Part shown: positions 24,485 through 34,045 of the stretch, piece by piece | Layout: every line of letters starts with the position of its first letter | Position numbering within the stretch: the first letter of the stretch is position 1 | DNA from: Spirosoma rhododendri | GTDB taxonomy: Bacteria > Bacteroidota > Bacteroidia > Cytophagales > Spirosomataceae | Length of the DNA stretch: 64,000 bases | Assembly (NCBI RefSeq): GCF_012849055.1 | Contig: NZ_CP051677.1 | Location: 3,673,001 to 3,737,000 of the forward strand | Reading direction: 5' to 3' | Program-made: the position numbers and the translations under genes | The notes under the pieces: generated by a model | The model's database searches: none | The model's input: the letters and a program-made list of their open reading frames with translations, nothing else | Told to the model about the DNA's origin: nothing

Positions 24485-25957
24485 TTATGCTCGCATCGAG
24501 CTGTAAATCTGCTCCATGTCGACGTGTTGGCGAATAAGTTCGGCTAGCCGGTCGTACTGCTCTTCTTTAAAATGGGCGTAGTCGAACGGCTCATTAGTCG
24601 ACCCGGCCGTGTAGGGGGCCAGCAGATCATTGATGACGATATCGTTGTCGAGAATGCCGTGCAGGTACGTCCCCCAGCAACGGTCATGGAGTAAGTAGCC
24701 GTCCGGTTGCCCATTGTCGAGCCGGGCGAGGGGGTTCGGCGTGCCCGTAACATCGGTCTGCCCCATATGAATCTCGTAACCTCGGCACGGGTCAGTCGTT
24801 TGGCGGTACGTAAAGCTGCGCTGCTGCGTCGTTTTGACGGGTTGCAATATCGTCCGGATGGGTAGCAGGCCGAGTCCCGGTAGCGTTTCGATGGGGCCTT
24901 CCAGATGGTCGGGATCTTCCACGACTTCGCCCAGCATCTGATAGCCTCCGCAAATGCCAATGACCGTTTTACCCCGCTTGTATACGTCGGTAATTGCCCG
25001 GGCGATGCCGTTATTTTTGATGGTCAGTAGGTCGTCAATGGTGTTTTTGCTGCCCGGCAGAATCACGATGTCAGCCTGCGCGATGTCGTCGGGCTGATGG
25101 GTGTAGAACAGATTCACGCGCGGGTCGCGCTCCAGCCGGTCGAAGTCGGTGAAGTTGGACATCCGTTTGAGCAGCACCACCGCCACATTTACCTTTCCCG
25201 CTGACATCGACCGGGCTTTCTGTTCGAGTGCGACCGAATCTTCCTGCTCAATAAAGATATCGCGGAAGTAGGGTAGCATCCCGACTACCGGTACACCCGT
25301 CAGCTCTTCCAGCATCCGACGACCGTCGTCGAACAGACGAGCGTCGCCCCGGAACTTGTTGATGATGATGCCTTTGATGAGTGCCCGTTCGTCGGGCGTC
25401 AGCAGGGCGATGGTGCCATATACGCTGCCGAACAGACCGCCCCGGTCAATGTCGCCGATGAGATAGGTAGCGGCTCCGGCATGGTACGCGATGCGTAGGT
25501 TGGTAATGTCGCGGTGCTTCAGGTTCAGCTCCGATATGCTACCTGCGCCTTCCATCACGACGGGCGAATGCCGACTGGCCAACCGGTCGAATGCCTGCGT
25601 TACGGCGGCAAATAGCTCAGCCCGGTCGTTGCCCATGAAATAATCGTAGGCCGACTGATTACCGATGGGTTTACCGTTCAGAATCACCTGCGAACTGCGG
25701 TCGTTGGTGGGTTTGAGCAGTACCGGATTCATGTCGGTATGGCAGGGGAGTCCGGCAGCTTCGGCCTGTACCGCCTGCGCCCGACCGATTTCCAGCCCGT
25801 CCGGCGTCGCGTAGCTGTTGAGCGACATATTCTGTGCCTTGAATGGCGCGGGCTGGTAACCGTCCTGTTTGAAAATGCGGCAGAAGCCGGCCGTAATGAC
25901 GCTCTTTCCCACGTCGGAGGCCGTCCCGACAAACATGATGGGCCGAAGGTTAAGCAT
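24485..25957 (-). CDS. cobQ: Cobyric acid synthase
   Basis: A 490-residue glutamine-dependent amidotransferase that amidates four carboxyl groups of adenosylcobyrinic a,c-diamide. The N-terminal synthetase domain carries the P-loop VGTASDVGKSVITAGFCRIF and KAQNMSLNSYAT; the C-terminal GATase1 domain has the nucleophile cysteine in GICGGYQMLGE and the catalytic histidine in TYLHGILDN. Length is typical. It is convergent with the XRE gene, and PIN module 2 lies directly upstream. Confidence 0.94.
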   Translation of the reverse strand: MLNLRPIMFVGTASDVGKSVITAGFCRIFKQDGYQPAPFKAQNMSLNSYATPDGLEIGRAQAVQAEAAGLPCHTDMNPVLLKPTNDRSSQVILNGKPIGNQSAYDYFMGNDRAELFAAVTQAFDRLASRHSPVVMEGAGSISELNLKHRDITNLRIAYHAGAATYLIGDIDRGGLFGSVYGTIALLTPDERALIKGIIINKFRGDARLFDDGRRMLEELTGVPVVGMLPYFRDIFIEQEDSVALEQKARSMSAGKVNVAVVLLKRMSNFTDFDRLERDPRVNLFYTHQPDDIAQADIVILPGSKNTIDDLLTIKNNGIARAITDVYKRGKTVIGICGGYQMLGEVVEDPDHLEGPIETLPGLGLLPIRTILQPVKTTQQRSFTYRQTTDPCRGYEIHMGQTDVTGTPNPLARLDNGQPDGYLLHDRCWGTYLHGILDNDIVINDLLAPYTAGSTNEPFDYAHFKEEQYDRLAELIRQHVDMEQIYSSMRA

Positions 25958-25967
25958 GAAAGCAGAC

Positions 25968-26351
25968 TTAATAGATCAGCGAGTTGGATACGCGCAACCG
26001 GGGGATGAATCGAAAATCTTTGATGTTGTATGTCCGCAACTCGATGTTATAGATTAGGGCTGTAGCAGCAATAAAGGTGTCTGGAAGCCCTATGTGATGA
26101 GATAGAGCATATAACTGCGAAAGTTGCAACGCCAATTGTGCTATTGGTTCGTTGACGGGTAACATGAAAAAGCCCTGTAACTCCTTCTGAATCGTGGTGA
26201 ATTCCGGCTTGTTCAACGCGCCCTGATATAACTCCATGGCGATGATGGTATTGATCGCCAGGTTAGCTTTCCCAATGGTATTAACAAAAGCAACGGCGTC
26301 GGGGCGCTTACGTAGGTAATCGATTAAAATCGACGTATCGGTTAAAAGCAT
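25968..26351 (-). CDS. PIN-domain toxin, VapC type (TA module 2)
   Basis: A 127-residue PIN ribonuclease. The metal-site acids are visible in LLTDTSILIDYLRK, MELYQGAL and GLPDTFIAATALIYN, ending in ELRTYNIKDFRFIP. It starts at the last base of the antitoxin stop codon (TAATG overlap), so the two are co-translated. The 10-base distance from cobQ inserts the module in the B12 cluster. Confidence 0.88.
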   Translation of the reverse strand: MLLTDTSILIDYLRKRPDAVAFVNTIGKANLAINTIIAMELYQGALNKPEFTTIQKELQGFFMLPVNEPIAQLALQLSQLYALSHHIGLPDTFIAATALIYNIELRTYNIKDFRFIPRLRVSNSLIY

Positions 26352-26629
26352 TAGCGACGCCAGGAAGCTTTACGAAGATTGGAAACGTAGTCAGCGGAGT
26401 CGGTAACCTGACCGAACAGCGTCGTATTTGCTGATTGTTCGTTGGATAGATCCAGCGAATCAGCAATGATGTGCCCATGCTCGGTGGGATTAAGATGCGG
26501 GTATTCCAGTGTCGGCAAGGCTGCGCTCAACAGTTCTTCAATGACCAACTGCACACTCTTTCCGGTGGCATTTACCTCATCGTTGATGCGTTGCTCCAAC
26601 TGGGCGTCGTCGATATGCACGGTTATCAT
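26351..26629 (-). CDS. Antitoxin of TA module 2
   Basis: A 92-residue acidic protein; N-terminal ITVHIDDAQLEQRINDEVN with TGKSVQLVIEELLSAAL resembles a ribbon-helix-helix DNA-binding fold, and the C-terminus (SADYVSNLRKASWRR) would contact the toxin. Its stop overlaps the toxin start by one base, which supports the pairing. The exact antitoxin family is not recognised. Confidence 0.7.
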   Translation of the reverse strand: MITVHIDDAQLEQRINDEVNATGKSVQLVIEELLSAALPTLEYPHLNPTEHGHIIADSLDLSNEQSANTTLFGQVTDSADYVSNLRKASWRR

Positions 26630-26715
26630 TAGCGGCTTCGATGTTTATTAGATTTACATAAGAGGGCGGTTGGCAACTATCAAGTTCGAACTGTACTACT
26701 TTTAGTCGATGAGAT

Positions 26716-26886
26716 TCACCCTGACTGGCTATTTATTTCGGTCTCACTCATTTTCGTCTGAACCTGCTTTCGCAGCGCAGCCATACCCGACTTTTTCCGT
26801 ATCACTCGTATCAGATTTAACTCTTCCATATCCTGTAGGAGCTTCAGCGCTTTCTGATCGACAAGTTCTATTTCGAGCGTGCTCAT
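26716..26886 (-). CDS. Small orphan antitoxin-like protein (56 residues)
   Basis: A short frame from ATG 26886 to TGA at 26716: begins MSTLEIELVDQKALKLLQDM, then EELNLIRVIRKKSG and QTKMSETEINSQSG. The pattern of a short beta-strand followed by a LLxxLExxNLIRV helix is seen in small antitoxins of Bacteroidota. No toxin frame follows downstream, and the next intact gene in that direction is the antitoxin of module 2 starting at 26629. The protein-like composition supports a real gene, but function is inferred. Confidence 0.55.
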   Translation of the reverse strand: MSTLEIELVDQKALKLLQDMEELNLIRVIRKKSGMAALRKQVQTKMSETEINSQSG

Positions 26887-26984
26887 ACCTATTGCTGAAT
26901 AAATGGGTACAAAACAAAACTACAACATAAACAGAGCGTAAAAAAGCCCCTGATGGGTCGTAGTTGACACACAACTGTTCGTGC

Positions 26985-28934
26985 CTACTTCGTGAGAATA
27001 TAGCTCGAAACGGTTTCTGTGAGCGCATTGGGCGACAAGCTATCCAGCGAAATACAGTCTGCTCCCAAGGCGTCGGCAAGGGCGTTGGCGCGGCCCAAAC
27101 GCAGGTAGTCGGCGTCGGTGTCCAGGACCAGCGCGGGGACGGATTGGGCGCGTACCTGACCGGCAAGCTGCACGACCTGCTGCCACGCATCGCCACCGCC
27201 CGCCCCGGCGGACAGACCCGGCAGGGAAACGTTGGCTTTGCCGTCGCTGAGGATAACCAGTAACGGACGCTGATCGCGGAACTGCTGCATCATGTCGAGG
27301 GCGAGTTGCAGGGCGTGGGGCAGGGGTGTCCGCCCGCCAGTGGGTAACGTATGCAACGCTTGCTCGGCCTGCTCGACGTTTCGCGTCGGCGGCAGTAGCA
27401 ATTGTGCGTCGACACCCCGGAAACTGATGACACCCACGCTGTCGCGGTGCTGATAGGCGTCGGTCAGCAGACTTAGTACGGCTCCTTTCACCGCTTCCAT
27501 TCGCTGACCGGCTGCCATTGACCCCGACGCATCCACGACGAACAGAATCAGCCGCCCGGTCTTACTTGCCCGCACCGTCTGATGCAAGTCGTCGCGGCTG
27601 ATGGTGATGTCACTCGCATCGCGAAGCAGCGCGCTCTGAAGCGTAGCCGTAACGGCCAGGTCGGTCGGCTGCGGATTGGGAACGGCACGCACAAACGCGC
27701 CCTGCTGATGGCCGTTTGTCACCTGATGCTTTCCCGCCGGAGCCGGGTGGGGCTGACGTAGGGTTTCGGCCGGTACGATTGGTAACGTCGGTGCATTGAC
27801 CAGTGGCAGTGCACCGAATATCCGTTCCGGTTGGGCTGATTCAGGATTTTGCCCCTTGTCTTCTTCCGATGAATCGTTCGGTGCTGAATCCGGCTCTGTG
27901 CTATCCGATCCTGCTCTGTTTTCGGCAGGCGGTTGTGGTGGAGCAGTTGACGTATGAGGGCGGTTGGCGGCTGGCGGTGATGCGTCGGTTGCTTTTTTAC
28001 GTTGCCGGTGGGGTAATGCCAGTTCAGCCGCCTGCTTTACGTCGTCGGGTGTCACGTCGGTACGTCCGGCAAGAGCGGCTATCGTCAGGGCTGTTTTGTA
28101 CAACACGATGTCGGCTCGCAGGCTGACGATGTTCAGGTCGGTGCAAAGCTGGCTGATCAGCGTCAGCATCCCATCGGCCATGCGGACGGATGGCAGCAAC
28201 TGCCGGGCCTGCTCAATCTTATGCTGCAACGTTTGCTGCTCGCTGGTCCACTGCTCGGTGAAGGCAACCGGGTCGGCTTCAAACGCGATGCGTCGGCGCA
28301 CAACCTCAGTGCGCTCCTCGACCGCGCGAGGAGCCGCTACATCGACCACTAATCCGAACCGGTCGAGGAACTGCGGGCGCAGCGTGCCTTCTTCGGGATT
28401 CATCGTACCAAGCAGCATGAACCGTGCGGGATGACTGACCGACAGTCCGTCGCGCTGTACCGTATTGACGCCCATTGCCGCCACGTCGAGCAGTACATCG
28501 ACCAGATGATCGGCCAGTAGGTTTACCTCATCGATGTAGAGAATGCCCTGATGTGCCGACGCCAGCAGCCCCGGTAGGAGTTTCTTCTGCCGGTCGACCA
28601 GTACGCTTTCCAGATCGAGACTACCCACTACCCGGTCTTCGGTCGCGCCCAGCGGTAAATCGACAAACGGAACGGCGATGGATTCAATCTGATAGTCGGC
28701 TTGCTGACAGGCGTCGCAAACCGACAGCGGCTCGTCGGGGCGGCAGTTGAAGCGTGAATTTGCTACACGCTGGACTGGCGGCATGACGGCTGATAACCCC
28801 CGAACGGCGGTACTTTTCGCCGTGCCTTTGTCGCCCCGAATCAGTACCCCGCCAATGCCCGGATTGACGGCGCACAGCAGCAGGGCCTGTTTGAGCAGCG
28901 GCTGACCAACGAGGGCAGAAAATGGGTAAGTCAT
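26985..28934 (-). CDS. Mg/Co chelatase ATPase and VWA subunits fused (ChlI/ChlD-type)
   Basis: A 649-residue protein. Residues 1-330 form an AAA ATPase with Walker A RGDKGTAKSTAVRG, Walker B GILYIDEVNLLADHLVDVLLD and sensor motif LLGTMNPEEGTLRPQFLDRFG. A Pro/Ser/Glu-rich linker (about 330-440) follows. The C-terminal VWA domain has the MIDAS motif FVVDASGSMAAGQRM. ChlI/ChlD-like proteins power the metal insertion by the large chelatase subunit. The cobN gene lies directly upstream in the same direction (104 bases between), so it probably serves cobalt insertion in place of separate CobS and CobT subunits. Confidence 0.88.
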   Translation of the reverse strand: MTYPFSALVGQPLLKQALLLCAVNPGIGGVLIRGDKGTAKSTAVRGLSAVMPPVQRVANSRFNCRPDEPLSVCDACQQADYQIESIAVPFVDLPLGATEDRVVGSLDLESVLVDRQKKLLPGLLASAHQGILYIDEVNLLADHLVDVLLDVAAMGVNTVQRDGLSVSHPARFMLLGTMNPEEGTLRPQFLDRFGLVVDVAAPRAVEERTEVVRRRIAFEADPVAFTEQWTSEQQTLQHKIEQARQLLPSVRMADGMLTLISQLCTDLNIVSLRADIVLYKTALTIAALAGRTDVTPDDVKQAAELALPHRQRKKATDASPPAANRPHTSTAPPQPPAENRAGSDSTEPDSAPNDSSEEDKGQNPESAQPERIFGALPLVNAPTLPIVPAETLRQPHPAPAGKHQVTNGHQQGAFVRAVPNPQPTDLAVTATLQSALLRDASDITISRDDLHQTVRASKTGRLILFVVDASGSMAAGQRMEAVKGAVLSLLTDAYQHRDSVGVISFRGVDAQLLLPPTRNVEQAEQALHTLPTGGRTPLPHALQLALDMMQQFRDQRPLLVILSDGKANVSLPGLSAGAGGGDAWQQVVQLAGQVRAQSVPALVLDTDADYLRLGRANALADALGADCISLDSLSPNALTETVSSYILTK

Positions 28935-28993
28935 CGTTACGCTGAGAAAATAATCAGACAGTTGTTAGCTGTCATACGTGTACTGGTTGCCCT

Positions 28994-29017
28994 ATTCTCC
29001 GCAAACTTGCGGAGAAT
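28994..29017. other. Small perfect hairpin between cobN and the chelatase ATPase gene
   Basis: Arms ATTCTCCGCAA and TTGCGGAGAAT with a 2-base loop, in a 104-base gap inside the cobN to chelatase unit. It could affect mRNA stability or partly stop transcription. Confidence 0.4.
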
Positions 29018-29037
29018 ATGTTGGTTAATCTCCGCAT

Positions 29038-32000
29038 CTATTCGTTCCGGGCTTCGAGCAGGCGTTCGCTGGTGAGGTAGATGCCCTGCAACGCGTTTAG
29101 CATGTCGGGCGACGGTTCGGCCCATAGACCGCGTTGGGCGGCTTCGAGCAGGCGTTCGGCGATGGCGTTCAACGCCCACGGATTGTTGTCGGCGAAGAAT
29201 TGCTGCATGGCGGGGTCGAGGGCATAGGTTTCACCGACTTTCGCGTACATCCAGTCGTCGACGACCTGCGCGGTGGCGTCGTAGCCGAATAGGTAATCGA
29301 CCGTAGCGGTCAGTTCCAGACCGCCTTTGTAGCCGTGTTTTTTGATGCTCTCGATCCACTTCGGATTGACGACCCGCGAGCGGAACACGCGTAGGGCTTC
29401 CTCCTTCAGATCGCGGACAACGGGCCGGGCGGGGTTCTGTGAATCGCCGAAATAATGCTTCGGCTGTTGACCCGTCAGGCTGCGGATGGTGGCAATCATC
29501 CCGCCGTGGAATTGCAGGTAATCGTCGCTGTCGAAAATGTCGTGTTCGCGATTATCCTGATTGTGCAGGGCCACTTCCACGCCCGACAGCCGTTGCCGGA
29601 ACTCGTCGCGGGCGTCGGTCCCCTGTACAGTGCGCGTGTAGGCGTAGCCGCCCCAGTTGACGTAGGTTTCGGCAAAATCAGCGTCGGTATGCCAGTTTTT
29701 CTCGTTGATGAGCGGTAGAATCCCCGCGCCGTAGCTACCCGGTGCCGCGCCGAAAATGCGGTAACCCGCCCGCTCTTCGGCTTCTTCGAGGGGTACGTCC
29801 TGCGCCTGCAACTGTGCCAGTTCAGCCAGGTAATGCTTGCGGACGAAGTTCTGCTCCGGTGGTTCATCCAGCGCAATGACTCGTTGCACAGCGTCGTCCA
29901 GCAACTCGATGAGGTGGGGGAAGGCGTCGCGGAAAAAGCCGCTGATACGGGTCGTAACGTCGATGCGCGGGCGACCCAACTCAGCCAGCGGAATCACCGC
30001 AATATCGACCACGCGCCGACTTTCGGCCTGCCAGACGGGCCGTACCCCCAGCAGGGCCATCACCTCGGCGGCATCGTCGCCACTGGTACGCATCGCGCTC
30101 GTGCCCCAGATACTGATGCCGACGCTTTCGGGGTAGCGGCCGGTTTCCTTCCAGTGTCGGTCGAGGACTTCACGGGCCAGTTGCTGCCCCACCTCCCAGG
30201 CCGCCTGCGATGGCAGCGCGCGCGGATCGACGGCGTAGAAGTTGCGGCCCGTCGGCAGAATGTGCGCTTGCCCGCGCGTCGGTGCGCCACTCGGCCCCGC
30301 CGGTACGTACCCGCCCGACAAGCCATGTAAGAGGTTGACCAATTCGTCATCGGTGCGGACCAGGTTCGGCAGGAGTCGCTCACAAACGTAGGTCAGTACC
30401 TGCCGGATGCCGGTTAGGGCGGGCGTGGCGGGGGGCAGGTTGAACGTTTCGAACACGATCTGATCGATCTGACCGGTGCGGAATCGGTGTTGTTCAGCCA
30501 CGCGGAACAGGTGGTTGCTCAGTTCGTCAATCACCTCAAGCGCGTCGGCAGCGGTCACGACGGGGCGTCCGGCGAGGTCCGTGAACTGGTCGGAAACGGT
30601 CGTGAGCCGGGTGCCTTTAGCCGATTGCAAGTCGTTCAGGTCGAAGCCGAACAGGTGGGCGATTTCGGTGGACAGGCTCGGTGCGGATGCGTTGGGCAGT
30701 CGGGTAAGCGATTGCAGCATATCGATCAGCGCGTCGCCGGTGGGCATCTCGCCCAGCGTGTGCAGGCCGTTGCGAATCTGAGCCGCACCTAGTTCGCAGA
30801 GGTAGCCGTCGATGTCTTCGATCAGGTGCGCCACGTCCTTGCCGTCCATCTCCGTCAGGCTCACCGGCACCCCGTCGGGTGTCATCTCGTCGTCCCACTC
30901 GTGCTTGTGGTCGCCGTGGTCGCGGCTGAGCATGGCCGACAGGTCCATGTCCAGATTGGTCTGTTTGATGAGCGTCCAGATCTGCCGTTGCAGCAGCGGC
31001 AGCTTGGCCGGGTCCATCGTCTCGACCTGATAATATTCATCGACCAGTTGCGTCAGTTGGGCCAGTTCGCCGTAACTATCGGCCGACGTCATGGGTGGCG
31101 TCAGGTGATCGACCACCACTGCGTGGGCGCGTCGTTTCGCCTGCGATCCTTCGCCGGGGTCGTTGATAATGAAGGGGTAGAAAAGCGGCAGATCACCCAG
31201 CAACGCATCCGGGAAGCAGTTCGCCGACAGGCCGATGCTTTTGCCCGGTAGCCATTCCAATGTACCGTGCTTGCCAACGTGTACGATGGCGTCGGCCTGC
31301 CAGTCGTCGCGGAGCCAGCGGTAGAGGGCGTAGTAGTGGTGCGTCGGCGGAAGGTCGGGCTGATGGTAAATGGCGTCGGGGTCCATGCCATAGCCGCGCG
31401 GGGGTTGCAGGGCCACGAACGTGTTGCCCAGGTGCAGCCCCGCCAGCGCGATGTGCCCGTCGTGGACGTAGGTTTCGCCGGGGGGCGGTCCCCACTGCTT
31501 CGTCATTTTCTGCTGCACGACTTCGGGCAGGTCGGCAAACCAGCGGGCGTACTGCGCCGTCGGCACCCGCCCGGCCGCGTTCGCCAGTTGGTCGGTCGTC
31601 AGGTACGTTTGGTCGTACGAACAGCGGTGGATCAACTGGTGGATCAGGTCGGTGCCGGTAGCGGGCAGGTCGCCGACCTGATAACCTTCGGCCTGCATGG
31701 CGCGCAGAATATTCATCAGCGATGCGGGCGCATCCAGCCCCACGGCGTTGCCGATCTGCGATGCTTTCGTGTTCGAATTTGTGAAGATAAACGCGACCCG
31801 TTTCTGCGCATTGGGCAGGTTCCGCAGCATCGAAAACCGCCGGGCAAGTCCCGTTACGCGTTCCACCCGGTCGTCGAGGGGCACGTACCCCTTTGTCGTG
31901 CGCTCCTTTTCCTTGAACGACACCGGCACGGTGATAATCCGCCCGTCGAACTCCGGGATAGCGACGTTCATGGCTGTGTCGAGTGGGTTCAGTCCACGGT

Positions 32001-33327
32001 TCGACGACTCCCACGGTCCCCGTGCCATACCGGGCGTCATGGCCTGAAAAATGGGTACATTCAGTTGCGCCAGCATCGCCTGCGAGGGAGACTCATCGTC
32101 GCCCGAACGCAGGTCGGTCATAGCGTAGGAAATGGTGTTGATGAGGTTGTCAATGGCGATGCCGCCCCGATCGGACTGAAAAAACGCGAACGCAAACGGC
32201 GCACCTGTGTCAGAATCGATGGCTTTAAGCGAGGTCGTGAACACGGGCAGCGCGTTGAGCGATTTCTCTTCCAGCGACCGCACCAGCGCGTCCACGAAAG
32301 CTGTATTGCCGCTGATCCAGTGCGAGCGGTAGAACGTGATGCCCACCGTCGGCCAGTCGGGGTTGTGGCGTTGCACCCAGTCCTGAAGGTCGGTGTTTTC
32401 GGGCAGATCAGGGTGGTAAATGCCGTGGTTGGGGAGTTGCACCGGCGCGTCGGCCCCGAAACCCGTCAGCAGCAGGTGGTCCGACAAAAAGTACAGCAGC
32501 GACGTCAGGTTCTGATACCCCCCGGCCTGTACGTAGGCCAGCGTTTCGTGCAGAATGGCGGGCGACACCGTCGAGACGGCGGCAAATTCCGGGTTCAGAT
32601 CACCCGTGCCGCTAATGACGATCAGGTGCTGCCCCCGCTCGTTGGCCCGACGAACCAGTTCGCCAAAGCCCGGTACGCTGCTCGGCCGACCGTGAATGCG
32701 GAGAATGATAATCTGGGCGGCACCAATCTCGCGGTCGAGCAACTGCGCCATCTGCGCTTCGCTCTTGATCGCCAGTAAACTCAGCCCCGTCGTTTTCGGG
32801 AAATCGTCGGGCAGCGTTTGTATCACCCGGTTCATCGTTAGCAGGTCGGTGTCGGCATGGGTCAGGAACACGACACCGCTTGTTGGTAGGGCCACCTGCC
32901 CCGTCTGTGTGGCTGTTTCGGAGCCCTTCCAGCTGTAAAACTGAAAGACGTATTCCGACAGCTCGGCTGGGGGCGGCAGGTAGCCATCGGCGGTAATCAT
33001 ACTGTCGATGTAGTCAAAAATGGCGATGATCTGCCAGTCGCTGTTGATGGAGTGAAACCAGACCGACTGCCCGTCGAATAGTAGCGTTACGACATTGGCG
33101 AGTGTACACGGGCCCAGACAGCCGCCTTTGGTCATGTGGACGACGTTGCGGATTTTTCGGCGCATCCACTCGCTCTTGTACAGGTCGACCGGAATGGCCG
33201 CGTACCCCCGGTCGACGCGCCCGCAGCAGCAGGCGTTGTAACAGTACGACAGGTGCCCCCGGCGCTGCACGAGGTTAATGGCTTTCCCGTCGGCGCGGGT
33301 CACGCGTTGCCGTTTGATATCTGCCAT
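29038..33327 (-). CDS. cobN: Cobaltochelatase CobN with N-terminal ferredoxin-like domain
   Basis: A 1429-residue large subunit of the cobalt chelatase, which inserts cobalt into hydrogenobyrinic acid a,c-diamide in the aerobic pathway. Residues about 130-1429 are CobN-like, with [27 protein letters not shown]-like ATP-site equivalents and the C-terminal [25 protein letters not shown]. Residues 1-115 are an extra domain: cysteines at 29, 33, 34, 35, 70 and 74 ([19 protein letters not shown]) match thioredoxin-like [2Fe-2S] ferredoxins, usually a separate protein next to CobN. Fusion suggests redox or iron-sulphur sensing linked to chelation. Start MADIKRQ at 33327 is preferred over 33336. PIN module 3 lies 12 bases upstream. 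Confidence 0.92.
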   Translation of the reverse strand: MADIKRQRVTRADGKAINLVQRRGHLSYCYNACCCGRVDRGYAAIPVDLYKSEWMRRKIRNVVHMTKGGCLGPCTLANVVTLLFDGQSVWFHSINSDWQIIAIFDYIDSMITADGYLPPPAELSEYVFQFYSWKGSETATQTGQVALPTSGVVFLTHADTDLLTMNRVIQTLPDDFPKTTGLSLLAIKSEAQMAQLLDREIGAAQIIILRIHGRPSSVPGFGELVRRANERGQHLIVISGTGDLNPEFAAVSTVSPAILHETLAYVQAGGYQNLTSLLYFLSDHLLLTGFGADAPVQLPNHGIYHPDLPENTDLQDWVQRHNPDWPTVGITFYRSHWISGNTAFVDALVRSLEEKSLNALPVFTTSLKAIDSDTGAPFAFAFFQSDRGGIAIDNLINTISYAMTDLRSGDDESPSQAMLAQLNVPIFQAMTPGMARGPWESSNRGLNPLDTAMNVAIPEFDGRIITVPVSFKEKERTTKGYVPLDDRVERVTGLARRFSMLRNLPNAQKRVAFIFTNSNTKASQIGNAVGLDAPASLMNILRAMQAEGYQVGDLPATGTDLIHQLIHRCSYDQTYLTTDQLANAAGRVPTAQYARWFADLPEVVQQKMTKQWGPPPGETYVHDGHIALAGLHLGNTFVALQPPRGYGMDPDAIYHQPDLPPTHHYYALYRWLRDDWQADAIVHVGKHGTLEWLPGKSIGLSANCFPDALLGDLPLFYPFIINDPGEGSQAKRRAHAVVVDHLTPPMTSADSYGELAQLTQLVDEYYQVETMDPAKLPLLQRQIWTLIKQTNLDMDLSAMLSRDHGDHKHEWDDEMTPDGVPVSLTEMDGKDVAHLIEDIDGYLCELGAAQIRNGLHTLGEMPTGDALIDMLQSLTRLPNASAPSLSTEIAHLFGFDLNDLQSAKGTRLTTVSDQFTDLAGRPVVTAADALEVIDELSNHLFRVAEQHRFRTGQIDQIVFETFNLPPATPALTGIRQVLTYVCERLLPNLVRTDDELVNLLHGLSGGYVPAGPSGAPTRGQAHILPTGRNFYAVDPRALPSQAAWEVGQQLAREVLDRHWKETGRYPESVGISIWGTSAMRTSGDDAAEVMALLGVRPVWQAESRRVVDIAVIPLAELGRPRIDVTTRISGFFRDAFPHLIELLDDAVQRVIALDEPPEQNFVRKHYLAELAQLQAQDVPLEEAEERAGYRIFGAAPGSYGAGILPLINEKNWHTDADFAETYVNWGGYAYTRTVQGTDARDEFRQRLSGVEVALHNQDNREHDIFDSDDYLQFHGGMIATIRSLTGQQPKHYFGDSQNPARPVVRDLKEEALRVFRSRVVNPKWIESIKKHGYKGGLELTATVDYLFGYDATAQVVDDWMYAKVGETYALDPAMQQFFADNNPWALNAIAERLLEAAQRGLWAEPSPDMLNALQGIYLTSERLLEARNE

Positions 33328-33339
33328 AACTAGCAATAG

Positions 33340-33786
33340 TCAGTTCGTTTCCAGAAGAGCGTAGTTGCTGGGTCGGTACAGGCGAACGCCCGGCACCCGG
33401 TCAAAATGCTTCTGGTTGAGAGTAAAGATGGGTACGTCGAAAAAGAGTCCGACGCCAATAGTAAAGCAGTCGTCCAAACCCGTATCGGGGTACAATCGGC
33501 TGACTTCTACCGCTAAATCCAGACAGTCACCATGATTGAGCTGTACGTAGTTATCCAGTAGTCGGCGAATAGTAGCGAATTCACTTTTGGTGATTGGGTC
33601 GACTGTGCGTCCCCGAATAGCGACTAGCCAGCGCATCAGTTCGATATAAATGCTGGCAGACAGAACGGGCACCGCCGAAGTCATCAGTTCATTATAGGCG
33701 GTAACGATCTGGGGTTTTTGCAAAAAGTAGCGACTGATCACGCCCGTATCGACCAGAACGAACGAGTTGGGGGAGACGGGATTCAT
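33340..33786 (-). CDS. PIN-domain toxin, VapC type (TA module 3)
   Basis: A 148-residue PIN ribonuclease: FVLVDTGVISRYFLQKP at the N-terminus, SASIYIELMRWLVAIRG in the middle and LYPDTGLDDCFTIGVGLFFDVPIFTLNQKHF near the C-terminus place the acidic residues. It overlaps its antitoxin gene by 4 bases and reads toward cobN, whose start follows 12 bases after it. Confidence 0.85.
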   Translation of the reverse strand: MNPVSPNSFVLVDTGVISRYFLQKPQIVTAYNELMTSAVPVLSASIYIELMRWLVAIRGRTVDPITKSEFATIRRLLDNYVQLNHGDCLDLAVEVSRLYPDTGLDDCFTIGVGLFFDVPIFTLNQKHFDRVPGVRLYRPSNYALLETN

Positions 33787-33968
33787 TCAGGCTGAACGGG
33801 CGCGGGCGTAATGTCTTTGTGTTTCGCCAGAATCCGTTGGATGGCCAGGCCGGGGTTTTCGGTCGGTAGTTCACCCGCCGGAATGACGCCTTCAATTGGC
33901 TTGCCTGCCGCGTTACGGCCACGAATCACCAAAGGAATCGTTGATTTTTTCGTCGTCCTGGTAGCCAT
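33783..33968 (-). CDS. Antitoxin of TA module 3
   Basis: A 61-residue basic protein, MATRTTKKSTIPLVIRGRNA followed by GKPIEGVIPAGELP and ILAKHKDITPAPVQ. Its stop overlaps the PIN toxin start by 4 bases, the typical arrangement of VapBC. The DNA-binding fold is not obvious, so the role is mostly positional. Confidence 0.65.
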   Translation of the reverse strand: MATRTTKKSTIPLVIRGRNAAGKPIEGVIPAGELPTENPGLAIQRILAKHKDITPAPVQPE

Positions 33969-34045
33969 GCTATTCTCGTTTACTGGATTAACAAATTTAA
34001 CGTATTCGGTGCTGGCATACCAGCTTCCAGGCGAATATAGGCAGT

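Noticed and set aside
31267..32778. Open frame of 503 codons on the plus strand inside cobN
   Set aside because: It is antisense to a well-conserved part of CobN, with an Arg/His/Gly-rich product and no recognisable motif.
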